From contig CAKZGI010000285.1 of NCBI GenBank assembly GCA_936914905.1, positions 1 through 53,079 of the forward strand: DNA of 53,079 nucleotides, read 5' to 3'. This document shows, piece after piece, positions 19,471 through 29,852 of this stretch. The notes under the pieces are model-generated. The model did no database searches. It was given only the letters and a program-made list of their open reading frames with translations, and was not told the DNA's origin. This DNA is from an uncultured Trichormus sp. (GTDB taxonomy: Bacteria > Cyanobacteriota > Cyanobacteriia > Cyanobacteriales > Nostocaceae). Position 1 is the stretch's first letter. Every line of letters begins with the position of its first letter. A program made the translations under genes and the position numbers.

Positions 19471-21144
19471 CTAAGAAAAATTCACACTGCAAGTATTAAC
19501 TAGACTTGCGTCTAATTTTAAACCAAATTCTTCTTCAAACACTCCTTTCTTATAATCTAAACTCCACAGTTCTAAAGCGCAATCATCACCTAAAATACTG
19601 GGGAATAACAACATTTTAAATTCATGTTTATGGGGAATATATTCACACTGCACTTGAGAGATAGCACCGATTTGTCTTCTATCTAAAGCTACTGATAGTC
19701 TTAAAATTGCACTCAGTTGAGAAACTATGAGCCGATGTTCTTTATGCAACAAATTACGGTAGTTATCGTGTTTTTTCTTAGGGGGTGATTTGCGGTGATA
19801 ACGGGCTAAATTAGCTATGATTTCTATTTCAGTTTCGTTATAACCAAGTAATTCACCATTTCTAATCAAATAGTATGAATGCTTGTGGTGTGAAGAATGG
19901 CTGATGTAGTGACCACAATTGTGTAAAATGGCAGCAGCCCAAAGCAATTGTCTTTCTTGTTGACCCCAATTATGTAGTTGACCTTGCGTTTGATCAAATA
20001 AACTCAATGCAAATTGAGCTATGTGATCGCTATGCTCGCCACAAGCATCGCTATGTTCTAAGTTAATATGGTATTTCTTGGCGATTTTTAAAACATTACG
20101 TTCTCTAATCGAACTTTGATAGCGTAGTTTATTGTCAATAAAACCATGTGTCAGCATCCAATCGACAATTACACCTTCTCGTAGAGATCGTTCACAGAGT
20201 GAAACTGAATCCACATCTAACAGGGTCATGGCTTCCTGTAATATCACTGCCCCAGCTAGTATCACTTCTGACCGCTTTTCAGGCATTCCTGGAACTGCAG
20301 CCCTTTCTACATTGGTCATCCGTCGTAAGCGAGTTACCCAAGTCCGCAAGTCTTGAAGACTAAATTGATAACCGTTGAGAGTAGAAGGAACAACACCCAT
20401 TTTTTCTTTAGCATGAATAGTTGCTAAGGTTTCAATGGTGCCTGATGTTCCCACTAATTTGGGAGATTCACCAGGTTTGAGTTTAAAAAGCACATCTTCC
20501 ACAGAACGTTCTAACATCCCTTTTGCATAAGCTTGCAAGTATTGAAACTCACAATAGCTGATTGGGTCGGTGTTAATTAACTCTCCAGTTAGTCGCACTG
20601 CACCTACTTTCGTGCTGGTAAGGCTGCGGGGGTCTTGAGAGTCACCTAAAATTAATTCTGTGGAACCACCACCAATGTCAATAATGATGTGTGGTTCGTG
20701 ATTAAATTCCATCCCCGATAACACACCTAAATAGATGCGTCGGGCTTCTTCTTGACCAGAAATCAAGTCTACGCTTAAGCCTATTTCGCTTTCTATGTTC
20801 TGTAAAAAATCATGCCCATTAGGGGCTTCGCGGACGGCGCTGGTTGCTACTGCAATAATGCTTTCTGCTTCTAGGCTTTTAGCAAGTTTTTGGAAACGTC
20901 CCAAGCAAGCGATAGCTTTTCTGATCACTTCTGGTTTGAGTTCTCCAGTTTCCAAGTTGCGATCGCCTAATCTTACCGTTTCTTTTTCTCTGGCGATCAT
21001 CGTAAAAGCTGGTAGCGTCGGTTCAATTCTCACTATGAGGATATGTAAGGAATTAGTACCGATATCAATAGCCGCAATAATCGGGTTTTGCTTGACTGGT
21101 TGAGTAGGTGTACTCCCCCAGTTAGCTGAAACTGGATTCAGCAT
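19471..21144 (-). CDS. ppx: Exopolyphosphatase / Ppx-GppA phosphatase with HD-like C-terminus
   Basis: Hydrolyses terminal phosphates of polyphosphate or pppGpp. The N-terminal actin-like ATPase domain shows AAIDIGTNSLHILIV (phosphate 1 loop), ATSAVREAPNG, and IIDIGGGSTELILGD (phosphate 2), then GTSGTIETLA. The C-terminal half (residues about 340-557) is a helical HD-type domain with SDHIAQFALSLFDQ and LWAAAILHNCGHYISHSSHH. At 557 aa it is the usual length for cyanobacteria. ATG at 21144 is a clear start. The gene is intact and divergent from the prenyltransferase gene; a 457-base spacer separates them. Confidence 0.9.
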   Translation of the reverse strand: MLNPVSANWGSTPTQPVKQNPIIAAIDIGTNSLHILIVRIEPTLPAFTMIAREKETVRLGDRNLETGELKPEVIRKAIACLGRFQKLAKSLEAESIIAVATSAVREAPNGHDFLQNIESEIGLSVDLISGQEEARRIYLGVLSGMEFNHEPHIIIDIGGGSTELILGDSQDPRSLTSTKVGAVRLTGELINTDPISYCEFQYLQAYAKGMLERSVEDVLFKLKPGESPKLVGTSGTIETLATIHAKEKMGVVPSTLNGYQFSLQDLRTWVTRLRRMTNVERAAVPGMPEKRSEVILAGAVILQEAMTLLDVDSVSLCERSLREGVIVDWMLTHGFIDNKLRYQSSIRERNVLKIAKKYHINLEHSDACGEHSDHIAQFALSLFDQTQGQLHNWGQQERQLLWAAAILHNCGHYISHSSHHKHSYYLIRNGELLGYNETEIEIIANLARYHRKSPPKKKHDNYRNLLHKEHRLIVSQLSAILRLSVALDRRQIGAISQVQCEYIPHKHEFKMLLFPSILGDDCALELWSLDYKKGVFEEEFGLKLDASLVNTCSVNFS

Positions 21145-21601
21145 TTAGGTTTCTCTCTCTTAACAATGAATGGTACAAGGAGGTAGAAAGGGAGAAAGCA
21201 AGTGAATGATTATAGCAGATTGCAAATCAATGAAGTACAGAATCTAAATTGAAACCTAGACAGCAAGAGAGTTTTACTCCTGACTCCTGCTGTATTAGTG
21301 TATCGCTTCAATCGGCACTTAATACTTGATATTGCACGTAATACTTGCAATCTATAGATTGGTCAGGTTGATTATCTGGTGATATTACTCACAATTAAAG
21401 TCATGAATTTGTATCCAAAACTGTAACCTTAGTTAAGGTATAAGGACCATCAAATAACAAACCCCAGGATAAAAATGAAAGATGCTTAAAAAGAGTTTTT
21501 GCCTCACGCCATGTATTTTCCCAAAATTTGGATGCTCCCTGTATGTACAGTTAGCAAATAACGATATTCTATAGATGTTAAGATATGTGAATTCCTTAAA
21601 T
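21145..21601. other. Spacer between divergent ppx and prenyltransferase genes
   Basis: About 455 bases, no supported gene. A weak minus-strand frame (21433-21831) overlaps the prenyltransferase coding strand and is a shadow. The sequence contains TACTTGATATTGCACGTAATACTTGCAAT, an imperfect duplication of the TAATACTTG word near 21319-21350. Promoters for both flanking genes must lie here. Confidence 0.4.
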
Positions 21602-22483
21602 ATGCTCAAAACACCAGAAAGTAACCAAGAACCATTATGGCTTGTAATTATCCGGCTCTTACGCTGGCATAAACCAGAAGGCAGGTTAATTTTGATGATT
21701 CCTGCACTATGGGCTATATTTTTGGCAGCTGCTGGTAAACCACCTTTAGCCCTAGTGGGAGTAATTATATTAGGTAGTCTGGCCACTAGTGCAGCAGGTT
21801 GTGTAATTAATGATTTATGGGATCGAGACATAGATCTGCAAGTAGAGAGAACACGCGATCGCCCCCTGGCTTCCCGCGCCCTTTCGTTAAAAGTTGGTAT
21901 TGTGGTTGGTATAGTTGCCTTAGCCTGTGCAGTAGTTCTCGCTTTCTATCTTAACCCCTTAAGCTTCTCGTTATCAGTGGCAGCAGTACCTCTTATTTTA
22001 TTTTATCCAGGGGCAAAACGGGTATTTCCTGTACCTCAATTGGTGCTTTCCATTGCTTGGGGTTTTGCAGTTTTGATTAGCTGGAGTGCAGTCACACAAA
22101 ACATTTCCACACCTACTTGGTTACTGTGGGGTGCAACAGTTTTCTGGACATTGGGATTTGATACAATTTATGCCATGAGCGATCGCCAAGATGATCAACG
22201 TATCGGTGTTAATTCTAGCGCCCTCTTCTTTGGTAAATACGCTCCTACAGCCATTGGTATTTTCTTCGCTGGAACAATCATCCTCCTCGCTGGAGAGGGA
22301 ATATTACTTAATCTCAATGGATTTTTCTGGATTACCTTAATCACTTCCGCTTGTGGCTGGGTTTGGCAATTTATGCGCTTAATAAACCTAGAACTACCCA
22401 ACCCTGCTTATGGTGAAATGTTCCATCAAAATGTCTGGATTGGATTTTTGATTTTAGCAGGAATAATAGTTGGTTCTTTCTAG
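21602..22483 (+). CDS. 4-hydroxybenzoate polyprenyltransferase (UbiA family), plastoquinone pathway
   Basis: Membrane prenyltransferase attaching a solanesyl chain to 4-hydroxybenzoate, the committed step of plastoquinone synthesis in cyanobacteria (Synechocystis slr0926 type). Two Mg-diphosphate motifs are visible: NDLWDRDID after GCVI and the second DRQDDQRIG after YAMS. The body contains eight to nine hydrophobic segments. A Met start at 21602 (MLKTPESNQEPLWLVIIRLL) matches the family; the frame is open up to an ATG at 21575, adding nine residues. Close to 294 aa, normal length. Divergent from ppx. Intact. Confidence 0.88.
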   Translation: MLKTPESNQEPLWLVIIRLLRWHKPEGRLILMIPALWAIFLAAAGKPPLALVGVIILGSLATSAAGCVINDLWDRDIDLQVERTRDRPLASRALSLKVGIVVGIVALACAVVLAFYLNPLSFSLSVAAVPLILFYPGAKRVFPVPQLVLSIAWGFAVLISWSAVTQNISTPTWLLWGATVFWTLGFDTIYAMSDRQDDQRIGVNSSALFFGKYAPTAIGIFFAGTIILLAGEGILLNLNGFFWITLITSACGWVWQFMRLINLELPNPAYGEMFHQNVWIGFLILAGIIVGSF

Positions 22484-22614
22484 AGATTTATACCCCAATA
22501 AGTTTCAGATAAGCCTCTTTCTCTCCCCCTGGGTGCCTAAACAGATAGTTTTTCTTAACTAAACCGTATTGATTTATAGCAGCACACCTAGCCTAAAAAG
22601 CTAACCTTATCCAG

Positions 22615-24562
22615 CTACTGACCTTGATGTTTAATCGGCAAAGTAATTACAAATTATGTTCCTTTTTCAACCGCTGGAATTACTTCTATCTTACCTTGGT
22701 GTTTCTCAACTATTTGATAACAAATACTCAACCCTAAACCAGTACCTTTACCTACAGGCTTAGTCGTGAAGAAAGGATCAAATAGTTTATTAATAATTTC
22801 AGGTTCAATTACTGAACCAGTATCTTGAATTTCGACTTTGATATATTGATCATCAACTTGTGATATCTCTATAACTATTTATTTATTATGTTATTTTTGA
22901 CATTCTATCAATGCATCTATCGCATTACTAATAATTTTCATAAATACCTGATTAAGTTGTGCCGTATAACAGTCAATCAAAGGTAAATTATTATATTTTT
23001 TAATGACTTTAATTTCTTGATTGAAGCGAGAATTTAAAATCAATAAAGTATTATCAACAATAAAGTATTATCAATACCCTCATGAATATCTACATCCTTC
23101 ATTTCCGCCTCAATCTAATCGGGAAGAATTATGCAACGACAATACGATTTCCTGAATACGTTGAGCGCCCACCTTCATAGATGAGAACATCTTAGCCAAA
23201 TCTTCAGTCATAAATTCTAAATCAATGGCTGCAATTTCTTCCTCAATGATTAAATGTTTATCAGGGTACTGTTCTTGATACAAATACAACAAAGCAATTA
23301 AATCTTTTAAATAATTTTCAGTACATGGCATATTACCATAAATAAAATTCACAGGATTATTAATCTCATGGGTTATTCCTGCTACCATCTCCCCAAGAGA
23401 AGACATTTTTTCAGTTTGAATTAATTGCGCTTGAGTCTTTTCTAAATCTTGTAGTGCTAGTTGGAGTTCTTGAGTTCGTTCTTCTACCCTTTGTTCTAAA
23501 TTTTTACGAGCAAATTCTAATTGCTGCGTATAATCTCCAACCCACTCGACTAATTGATTTAAGGATGTTGCTAATGTCCCTACTTCATCATTGGTTTTAA
23601 CATTAGCTCTGATTTTAAAATTTGATTCTTGGGTGATTTCTATAGCGGTGTTAGTAAGTGCTTGTAGAGGACGGGTAATTAACTTAGTAGTCATAAATGC
23701 AAGCACAGCTGCTATTAAAGACGAAATTAATATACTTGTATGCGCAGCTTTTTAGCTTTATCAAAGCTAACATTTGCCTGATATCTTTGCAAATCAGCAT
23801 TTTTGATAATTATATTTAACTCATTTGCCAGTTCCTCAAATTGGATATTGAGCTTTAGATATTCTTCTTCATCTAGCAAAATTAGCAGAATTGGCTGAGT
23901 AGAATTATTTGTTTGATATTGTAAGTTATTGACTTCTATAGAACGCCAAAAAGTTCTGATAGTTTCAGTATATAACTGTATATTATACCTCTTGCGGAAT
24001 TAATTTTATGTTATAATTAACGGTTATCTTTGTTTTAGCGAAAAGTTAGAGTTATACGGTTATGTTTGAATTAGCGATCGCAAAGAACACCGAGAATACA
24101 TGAAATCTAAGACTCTCTATCATACCACAGAAACAATTTTGCAATAGGTCTATTATTTTTATATTTTTGTATTTTTGTATTAAGCTAATGAAACCTTGAT
24201 TATTTACCACTAAAGCATTAGGATTTCCTGTAATAAAGGTTCCTAGCTGAGATAACTGTGTACTTACCTGATTAATTTCGTTTGTAAATCTATTTACTTC
24301 AAAATCTAATAAAAAATAATTTTCTACTATATTAACTGATGTTTGTGGATACATCCTTACCGTGGTTACAGAATTTTTTAAATCTTTTACAAGTAATTGT
24401 TGCTGATAAGATAGAAATAATTGCTCTTGAGCTGTTTCTTCGTAATAGTTGGCAATCAGTAAACCACTGATTGCTAGTGTAGTAATTATACGCAGTATTG
24501 CTGGGTAACCAAAACTAATTTTTTTGGCTATATTCCAGCTATTAGTGAAGGAGTCAAGACTC
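22615..24562 (-). pseudogene. Sensor histidine kinase, fragmented
   Basis: Several frames on the minus strand join to one membrane sensor kinase. An N-terminal TM (ILRIITTLAISGLLIANYY) is followed by a periplasmic helical sensor region (QLFLSYQQQLLVKDLK, FTNEINQVSTQLSQLGTF). Next come a HAMP domain ([18 protein letters not shown]), coiled coil, HisKA motif ([19 protein letters not shown], with the phospho-His), and a HATPase with FDPFFTTKPVGKGTGLGLSI followed by a TAA replacing a residue before FVITLPIKH. Parts between about 22870 and 23100 and 23700 and 24050 show stops and frame changes, including a local duplication AATAAAGTATTATCAA at 23042-23075. Non-functional two-component sensor. Confidence 0.85.
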
Positions 24563-25234
24563 TAGAAAATAGGTTTTATCTTTCTTTTAATTAAGATATA
24601 TCATTCATTAGATGAACTAATTTGAGAAAATTTTTGTTCCAATCCTTTTATATACTGCACTTATTATATTATAATCAACATGATTTACTAAAACCAGTTG
24701 CACTTTCTTATATTTCTATTTAGTTTTAGGTGATATTATCAAACTTTATTATAATTTGCTTTACAATTACTTAATTGTTACTCATAAGTAATTCATTGCC
24801 TAGTAAAAAAACAAATTATTAGGTCAATTAATATACATAATTATCCAATGTATGGAAATCTGGTTTCGTTCATTCATAATACCTTGCATATCCATAATTA
24901 ATTTTTATGAGATGCTACATGAATATAGAGACTGTTAACCAGGAAAAAGGGAAAGAAGACAGATATGTATAGTTTTTCAAGGGCATAGTAAATGCCCCTT
25001 TGGCTCTAGCTTGTGTGGTATTAGCCATAAGTTCCTGAAAGGGATACACAGAAATCCAAGAGAATTTACGTAGTTAAAAAATTGATAACTGGTAACTGAT
25101 TTAATATCTCTGATGCTAGATTAAAAATTATCATGATAGTTGTTTTATTACTTTAAATATTAATTTACAAGCTAGATTCATTCAACTAAATGCAGCAATC
25201 TCTTCTTGTTAAAATTACTGGTATAAGTTGATTT
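24563..25234. other. AT-rich non-coding stretch
   Basis: About 670 bases with no supported coding frame, very AT-rich, many stops in all frames. No recognisable RNA gene or mobile-element end. Probably fully eroded sequence between two pseudogenes. Confidence 0.5.
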
Positions 25235-25767
25235 TCTATTTGTAGTGTTAGCGTACTCCTCGGTAGTTTTCTCTTCACAGAAACTTCTAGTAAAACAGGA
25301 ACAGCATAGATAGTTACTGATACAGTACGCTATCCAGAAATTCTTAATTATAAGTGGTCTGATCTTAACTTAATCAAGCATTTTCCTGTATCAATTCCTG
25401 CTAATGCCAAAGCTGTGCATGTAGCTTACTCAAAATGTCTCATACAAGGAAGTAGTTTTTTTCAAATCCGTTTTCAACAGCCTCCATAAAATATTGAAAA
25501 ATTACTTTCACAGTACAGTAAAAGTGCTTTGTATCAATATCAAGAGGTAATACAAACGACCATAGTAACCAACCTAATGGTGTACCGACAACCTTTTTTT
25601 ATACGAGTAGTTTGGGTAATGAAGTTTTTCCCAAGACTTATCAAATATTGGTATTAAAAGCACAGGATCAAGGTAAACCAGGGTTTAAATGGAATCATGG
25701 TCATAGTTATGGAGTAGCTATTGATAGTACAGCATCAGAAATTGTTTATTGGGTAGAGAAGTGGTAA
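25235..25767 (+). pseudogene. Unrecognised secreted-type protein, broken
   Basis: Reading through stops gives CSVSVLLGSFLFTETSSKTG (possible signal region), VTDTVRYPEILNYKWSDLNL, KHFPVSIPANAKAVHVAYSK, an ending TSSLGNEVFPKTYQILVLKA and WNHGHSYGVAIDSTASEIVY, stop at 25765. TAG near 25309, TAA near 25489 and a frame change near 25560-25600 break it. The family is not recognised with certainty. The conserved-looking YPE...KW.D..LI.HFP and a closing YW.E.W suggest a cyanobacterial conserved hypothetical. Confidence 0.5.
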
Positions 25768-26136
25768 TTCAATTCATAATGCGTAATTAAGGTTCAATTT
25801 AATTTTGGTTGCTGAGTTTTAATCTGTCCCCAGATTTTGGATAATTAGGGTGAGAAGAAATAAATATTATTGGCGTAATGGGGCTTCGAGAAACAGCCAT
25901 AGTGGATGATTTGCAAAACGGCTATGAAATAGGAAAAAGTTTCTATTGTTAATGATGGTGAAGAAGCGATCGCAGTTGCCAAGACAATGTTAAACTAAAA
26001 TACACTTATACCTACTTAGATCAATCCAGCTATCAAAATCGTTACAGTTCATTGCGAATTAAGAAGCCAAGTAAAACAAACATGATAGCTTTTAATAATG
26101 TCATACAACCACACAAAATCTAGCAAGGAGAACTCA
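25768..26136. other. Spacer with a small residual coding-like segment
   Basis: No intact gene. Bases 25940-25998 (plus) read KVSIVNDGEEAIAVAKTMLN before a stop, reminiscent of a receiver-domain stretch but too short to call. A GCGATCGC octamer (25967-25974) lies in it. The rest is AT-rich leader for the following small gene. Confidence 0.35.
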
Positions 26137-26343
26137 GTGACAATGGAATCAAATGTATTAACGGGCGCAGTTGTAGAAAACCAAGACATCAGTGAATACG
26201 TGGCACATCTACAATTGCACATGACACTCCAAGCTCGCAACTTGGTTCCAACACTAAAACAGATACAAGAAGATAGTCGCCAGCAGTTACTTCATCAAAC
26301 CCAAGCCAACTTTGAAAAGCTCGTTTCTCGACAAGTTTTGTAG
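26137..26343 (+). CDS. Small conserved-type hypothetical protein, 68 aa
   Basis: Function not recognised. The product has a short variable start, then ISEYVAHLQLHMTLQARNLV and KQIQEDSRQQLLHQTQANFE, predicted as two amphipathic helices. Start chosen as GTG 26137 because AAGGAG at 26125-26130 lies six bases upstream; ATG at 26143 is the alternative, and the open frame extends to ATG 26098 without its own ribosome-binding site. An exceptionally perfect inverted repeat follows 54 bases after the stop. Confidence 0.5.
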   Translation: MTMESNVLTGAVVENQDISEYVAHLQLHMTLQARNLVPTLKQIQEDSRQQLLHQTQANFEKLVSRQVL

Positions 26344-26396
26344 AAACAACAGGTACTATACAGGATTTTAACTGAATTATTATATAATATAAGCAA

Positions 26397-26437
26397 ATAT
26401 ATTTGTGATTAGTGCAGCGGTCTAATCACAAATATAT
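26397..26437. repeat. Perfect 16-bp inverted repeat with 9-base loop
   Basis: ATATATTTGTGATTAG at 26397-26412 is the exact reverse complement of 26422-26437, with TGCAGCGGT as loop. A TTTTTT run follows only at 26450-26455. It could be a terminator for the small gene before it, a protein-binding palindrome or the relic of a mobile element. Confidence 0.75.
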
Positions 26438-26582
26438 CTGCCTGTTATACTTTTTTCGGTATTAGTTACGAAGATCAATCTTTTGGAGCAATAGCTTAAG
26501 AGCAAAAAGCCGTTAAGATTATTATTGCAGCAGTATCTCACCCTTGGCAATTAGTAAAGGCTAAATGGCGGCTTGAATCAAA

Positions 26583-27815
26583 ATGAATTCACTACTTCCT
26601 CGAAATCTCAACCTCGTAATTCGCCCAGTCCAATACCGGGATCTGGACGGCATTGAGCGCCTAACTCAAGATTCATTTACAGCCGTATCTCCGCAGGGAA
26701 GCTTCTTTACGATGCAATGGCTGCGTCATTGGTTTGGGCTACTCAAATTTTCAAGTTGGTTTCCTAACCCGTTACAATATCGTTTCTGTGCTTATGTAGC
26801 AGAGCAAGGGCGGATACTACTTGGGATGATTCAAGTATCACCATTTAACCGCACTCGTAGCACTTGGCGAATTGACAGGGTGATGTTAGACCGGGCTACT
26901 GATAAGCAAGGTGTAGGCTCACAATTGCTCCGCCATTCTTTTGAATCAATTTTAGAAGCTCGTACCTGGCTACTAGAAGTTAATGTCAATGATAAGGATG
27001 CTTTGGCACTTTATCGGCAAAATGGATTTCAGCGGTTGGCAGAAATGACATACTGGGAAATTACCCCAGAGTTACTGGTTGAATTAGCACAAGCAGAACC
27101 AGATTTACCCAACCTTTTACCAGTCAGTAATGCGGATGCTCCATTGCTGTATCAACTAGATACAGCATCAATGCCGCCTTTGGTACGTCAGGTATTTGAC
27201 CGCCACACGCATGATTTCAAAACCAGTTTATTTGGTGTTCTTTCTGATGCTGTGAAACAGTGGCTGACTAAAACTGAAGTCGTTAGCGGCTATGTGTTTG
27301 AACCCCAGCGTAAAGCCGCTACTGGATATTTTCAGGTGCAACTTGACCGTAAAGGCGAAAATCCTCATGTAGCGACTCTGACTGTTCACCCTGCCTATAC
27401 TTGGTTGTATCCAGAATTGTTGTCTCAACTAGCTCGCATAGCTCAAGATTTTCCCCAACAAGGTTTACAACTAGCTTCCTCTGATTATCAACCGGAGCGT
27501 GAAGAGTATTTAGAAAGAATTGGGGCCAAGCGTATTGAACATACCCTGATTATGTCGCGCTCTGTTTGGCATAAAATCCGGGAATCAAAATTGGTATCCT
27601 TGGAAGGGATTCAGTGGCCGGAAGTGCTGCAAGGACTACAACCAGCACGCAAACCTATTCCTGGTGGAATGTCATGGGTTCCTAAACAACAGCAGCCCAA
27701 GTCAGACCGACCGGTGCCAAATCAATCAGAAGTTGTCGCTTTTGGCAACCAATACTCGAAGATAGACGGATCTCGTCATTGTGAAGAAGCTGATGCCAGA
27801 GAGGAGAACAATTAG
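26583..27815 (+). CDS. GNAT-family N-acetyltransferase, 410 aa
   Basis: N-terminal GNAT domain (residues about 10-150) with RIDRVMLDRATDKQGVGSQL-type acetyl-CoA loop (Q-G-V-G-S) and ALYRQNGFQRLAEMTYWEI. The second half (about 170-340) appears to be a degenerate GNAT-like repeat, with ATLTVHPAYTWLYPELLSQL and YLERIGAKRIEHTLIMSRS. The substrate is unknown. The last about 35 residues (ending RHCEEADAREENN) look encoded by repeat-like DNA. ATG 26583. The stop at 27813-27815 is one base before the GTG start of ruvX, which argues for an operon. Confidence 0.8.
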   Translation: MNSLLPRNLNLVIRPVQYRDLDGIERLTQDSFTAVSPQGSFFTMQWLRHWFGLLKFSSWFPNPLQYRFCAYVAEQGRILLGMIQVSPFNRTRSTWRIDRVMLDRATDKQGVGSQLLRHSFESILEARTWLLEVNVNDKDALALYRQNGFQRLAEMTYWEITPELLVELAQAEPDLPNLLPVSNADAPLLYQLDTASMPPLVRQVFDRHTHDFKTSLFGVLSDAVKQWLTKTEVVSGYVFEPQRKAATGYFQVQLDRKGENPHVATLTVHPAYTWLYPELLSQLARIAQDFPQQGLQLASSDYQPEREEYLERIGAKRIEHTLIMSRSVWHKIRESKLVSLEGIQWPEVLQGLQPARKPIPGGMSWVPKQQQPKSDRPVPNQSEVVAFGNQYSKIDGSRHCEEADAREENN

Positions 27816-27816
27816 C

Positions 27817-28293
27817 GTGATCCCTCAGCAGGAGTTAAAGTCCTTTATATCAGCCTTGGGAGTAGATGTTGGTAGCAAACGTATTGGTCTAGCTGGGTGC
27901 GATGGTACTGGTTTAATTGCCACAGGTCTTACAACTATTGAGCGTAAATCCTTTAAAGAGGATGTGGAGCAAATACAACAAATCGTGAATGATCGCCGGG
28001 TGCAAGTTCTGGTTGTTGGTTTACCTTATGCAATGGATGGCTCTTTAGGTTTTCAAGCCCGTCACGTCCAAAAATTTACCCACAGGTTGGCTCAAGCTCT
28101 GAAACTGCCTGTGGAATATGTGGATGAGCGATTAACTTCTTACCAAGCAGAACAACTGCTGATTGCAGAAAATCGCTCTCCTTCACATCATAAGGGACTG
28201 ATTGACCGTAAAGCAGCAGCATTGATTTTGCAACAGTGGTTAGATGCTAGAGGTAGCACCTCCAATAGATCAGTAGCATTTGTCGATGATTGA
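27817..28293 (+). CDS. ruvX: Putative pre-16S rRNA nuclease / RuvX (YqgF)
   Basis: An RNase H-fold protein of 158 aa. Motifs are SALGVDVGSKRIGLAGCD (first catalytic Asp), VQVLVVGLPYAMDGS (with VGLP and following Gly), PVEYVDERLTSYQAEQLL (second acidic residues DER) and IDRKAAALILQQWLD (third). YqgF processes the 5' end of 16S rRNA precursor. Start taken at GTG 27817 (MIPQQELKSF), with GAGGAG at 27801-27806; the longer frame from 27781 overlaps the GNAT gene. It lies immediately after GNAT and before the DUF3727-like gene, an arrangement I believe is conserved in Nostocales. Confidence 0.88.
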   Translation: MIPQQELKSFISALGVDVGSKRIGLAGCDGTGLIATGLTTIERKSFKEDVEQIQQIVNDRRVQVLVVGLPYAMDGSLGFQARHVQKFTHRLAQALKLPVEYVDERLTSYQAEQLLIAENRSPSHHKGLIDRKAAALILQQWLDARGSTSNRSVAFVDD

Positions 28294-28424
28294 TACGTTT
28301 TAACATGGTATTGTGAAAACTATTACTCAACTGTATATCCAAATTTTGGGTTGACATTGACTGCCATTAAACAGTTCAATAAATTCCATAGTTAGGGATA
28401 TTGATAAATTTACATAATGTGACT

Positions 28425-28997
28425 ATGTATTCCTCTGAATTTTCTGAAGAAAATGATCGCGCTGACGCTACTTCTATAACTTTGACAGATGAAAAAGGGC
28501 GATCGCTCGAATGTTATGTTGAGCATTCCCTATCAGTAGATGATCAAGAATATGTTTTACTTCTGCCTATAGACTCACCTATAGAAATCTTTGCTTGGCA
28601 AGATGAAGGTAACGAAGAAGAAGCTGTATTGGTGGAAGATGATGAAACAATTGATAGAATTTTTAGCACCGCTCAAGCAGTTCTCTCCGAGCAGAATTTG
28701 ATCATTAAAAATACCGCCTATGCTTTAACTGTAGTAGGTGAGTTACCACCGGAGGAAGAGTCAGAAATTTTTACCTTAGAAATCGAAGATGAAGAAGCAG
28801 AGTTAGAACCAGAGCAACTACAACTACTGGCGAGTTTTTATCATGATGACCAGGAGTATGCAGTTTATACCCCTCTCGATCCACTGCTATTTTTTGCCCG
28901 GATCACTACGACAGGTAAGCCTGAACTGCTCTCTCCTGAAGAGTTTCGCAAAGTGCAACCGCTGTTAGAAGAACACTTGTTTAATCAAGTTGAATAA
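28425..28997 (+). CDS. DUF3727/DUF1292-like acidic protein, 190 aa
   Basis: Acidic soluble protein with two similar beta-rich repeats: SITLTDEKGRSLECYVEHSL / YVLLLPIDSPIEIFAWQ, and IFTLEIEDEEAELEP / YAVYTPLDPLLFFARI. This is the architecture I associate with cyanobacterial and plastid DUF3727 proteins; function unknown. Start chosen at ATG 28425 (MYSSEFSEEN). The frame is open to a TTG at 28401. It follows ruvX by about 130 bases and precedes yqeG. Confidence 0.75.
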   Translation: MYSSEFSEENDRADATSITLTDEKGRSLECYVEHSLSVDDQEYVLLLPIDSPIEIFAWQDEGNEEEAVLVEDDETIDRIFSTAQAVLSEQNLIIKNTAYALTVVGELPPEEESEIFTLEIEDEEAELEPEQLQLLASFYHDDQEYAVYTPLDPLLFFARITTTGKPELLSPEEFRKVQPLLEEHLFNQVE

Positions 28998-29177
28998 TCG
29001 GAGGAGTTTGAAAACTAAAAACTCAGTAATTAAAAATTAAATTTTTAATTGTGAAGTTTGAAAATTGAATTCTGAATTTTTCCATTACTAATCCGACTTT
29101 TCACTGTATGTGAATTAGGTTTATGAGTAGTGGAATTTTCTCAATCAGATATTTCCCATACAAAATCTAAAATTATT

Positions 29178-29720
29178 ATGACTTGGAACAATATCTTACA
29201 GCCTGACTTGATTTTAGAAGGTTCAGTGTTGAACCTGACACCAGATACCATTCAACAATATGGGCTGAAAGGGCTGGTTTTGGATGTTGATGACACTTTA
29301 GTACCAATAACTGTTAGTGCTGCTTCCCCAGAAATGAAACAATGGGTAGAAGAAATCCGTACCTATGCTGTATTGTGCCTGGTCAGCAATAATCTGAGTG
29401 AATACCGAATTGGTAGTATTGCCCGTTCTCTGAATTTACCTTATTACTTGGGTGCGGCTAAACCCTCACGCCGCAAAATTAGAGCAGCCTTGGAACAAAT
29501 GAATTTACCTGTACATCACGTGGGTATGGTAGGTGATCGCTTGTTTACTGATGTTTTAGCTGGTAATCGCTTGGGAATGTTTACTATTTTAGTCGAACCT
29601 ATTGTTCATGCTGATGCTGTCCTCCATTCTCACCCTATCCGCAACTTTGAAGTTTGGGTATCGGAAATACTCGGCGCTTCTATCGCTCCCAAGCACACAA
29701 AAATTAACAAAGATTTATAA
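29178..29720 (+). CDS. YqeG family HAD-type phosphatase
   Basis: HAD-superfamily phosphatase, IIIA type. From ATG 29178 it reads MTWNNILQPDLILEGSVLNL, then GLVLDVDDTLVPI with nucleophile Asp36 and Asp38, CLVSNNLSEYR (motif II Ser), AAKPSRRKIRAAL (motif III Lys), and VGMVGDRLFTDVLAGNRLGM (motif IV Asp). Substrate in cyanobacteria unknown; mitochondrial and plant homologues act on phosphatidylglycerophosphate, so this could be a PgpP-type enzyme. The open frame to 29130 adds 16 residues but the internal ATG matches the family. Confidence 0.85.
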   Translation: MTWNNILQPDLILEGSVLNLTPDTIQQYGLKGLVLDVDDTLVPITVSAASPEMKQWVEEIRTYAVLCLVSNNLSEYRIGSIARSLNLPYYLGAAKPSRRKIRAALEQMNLPVHHVGMVGDRLFTDVLAGNRLGMFTILVEPIVHADAVLHSHPIRNFEVWVSEILGASIAPKHTKINKDL

Positions 29721-29852
29721 ATCAGTAAAAAAGTAAATCTAAAGAAATAGTTAAGAAATTTGAACTTTCTCCAAAAATCTTAGATTATAAGTGTTAATAA
29801 CATGAGGTCAAGCACATAAAGACCTTAGACAATAATATATAAATATAAACCC

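Noticed and set aside
20132-20363. Two plus-strand frames inside ppx
   Set aside because: Antisense to a complete Ppx/GppA gene; shadows.
22195-22401. Minus-strand frame of 68 codons
   Set aside because: Antisense to the intact UbiA-type prenyltransferase.
25940-25998. Response-regulator fragment
   Set aside because: Only about 20 residues with receiver-like wording; too short to support.
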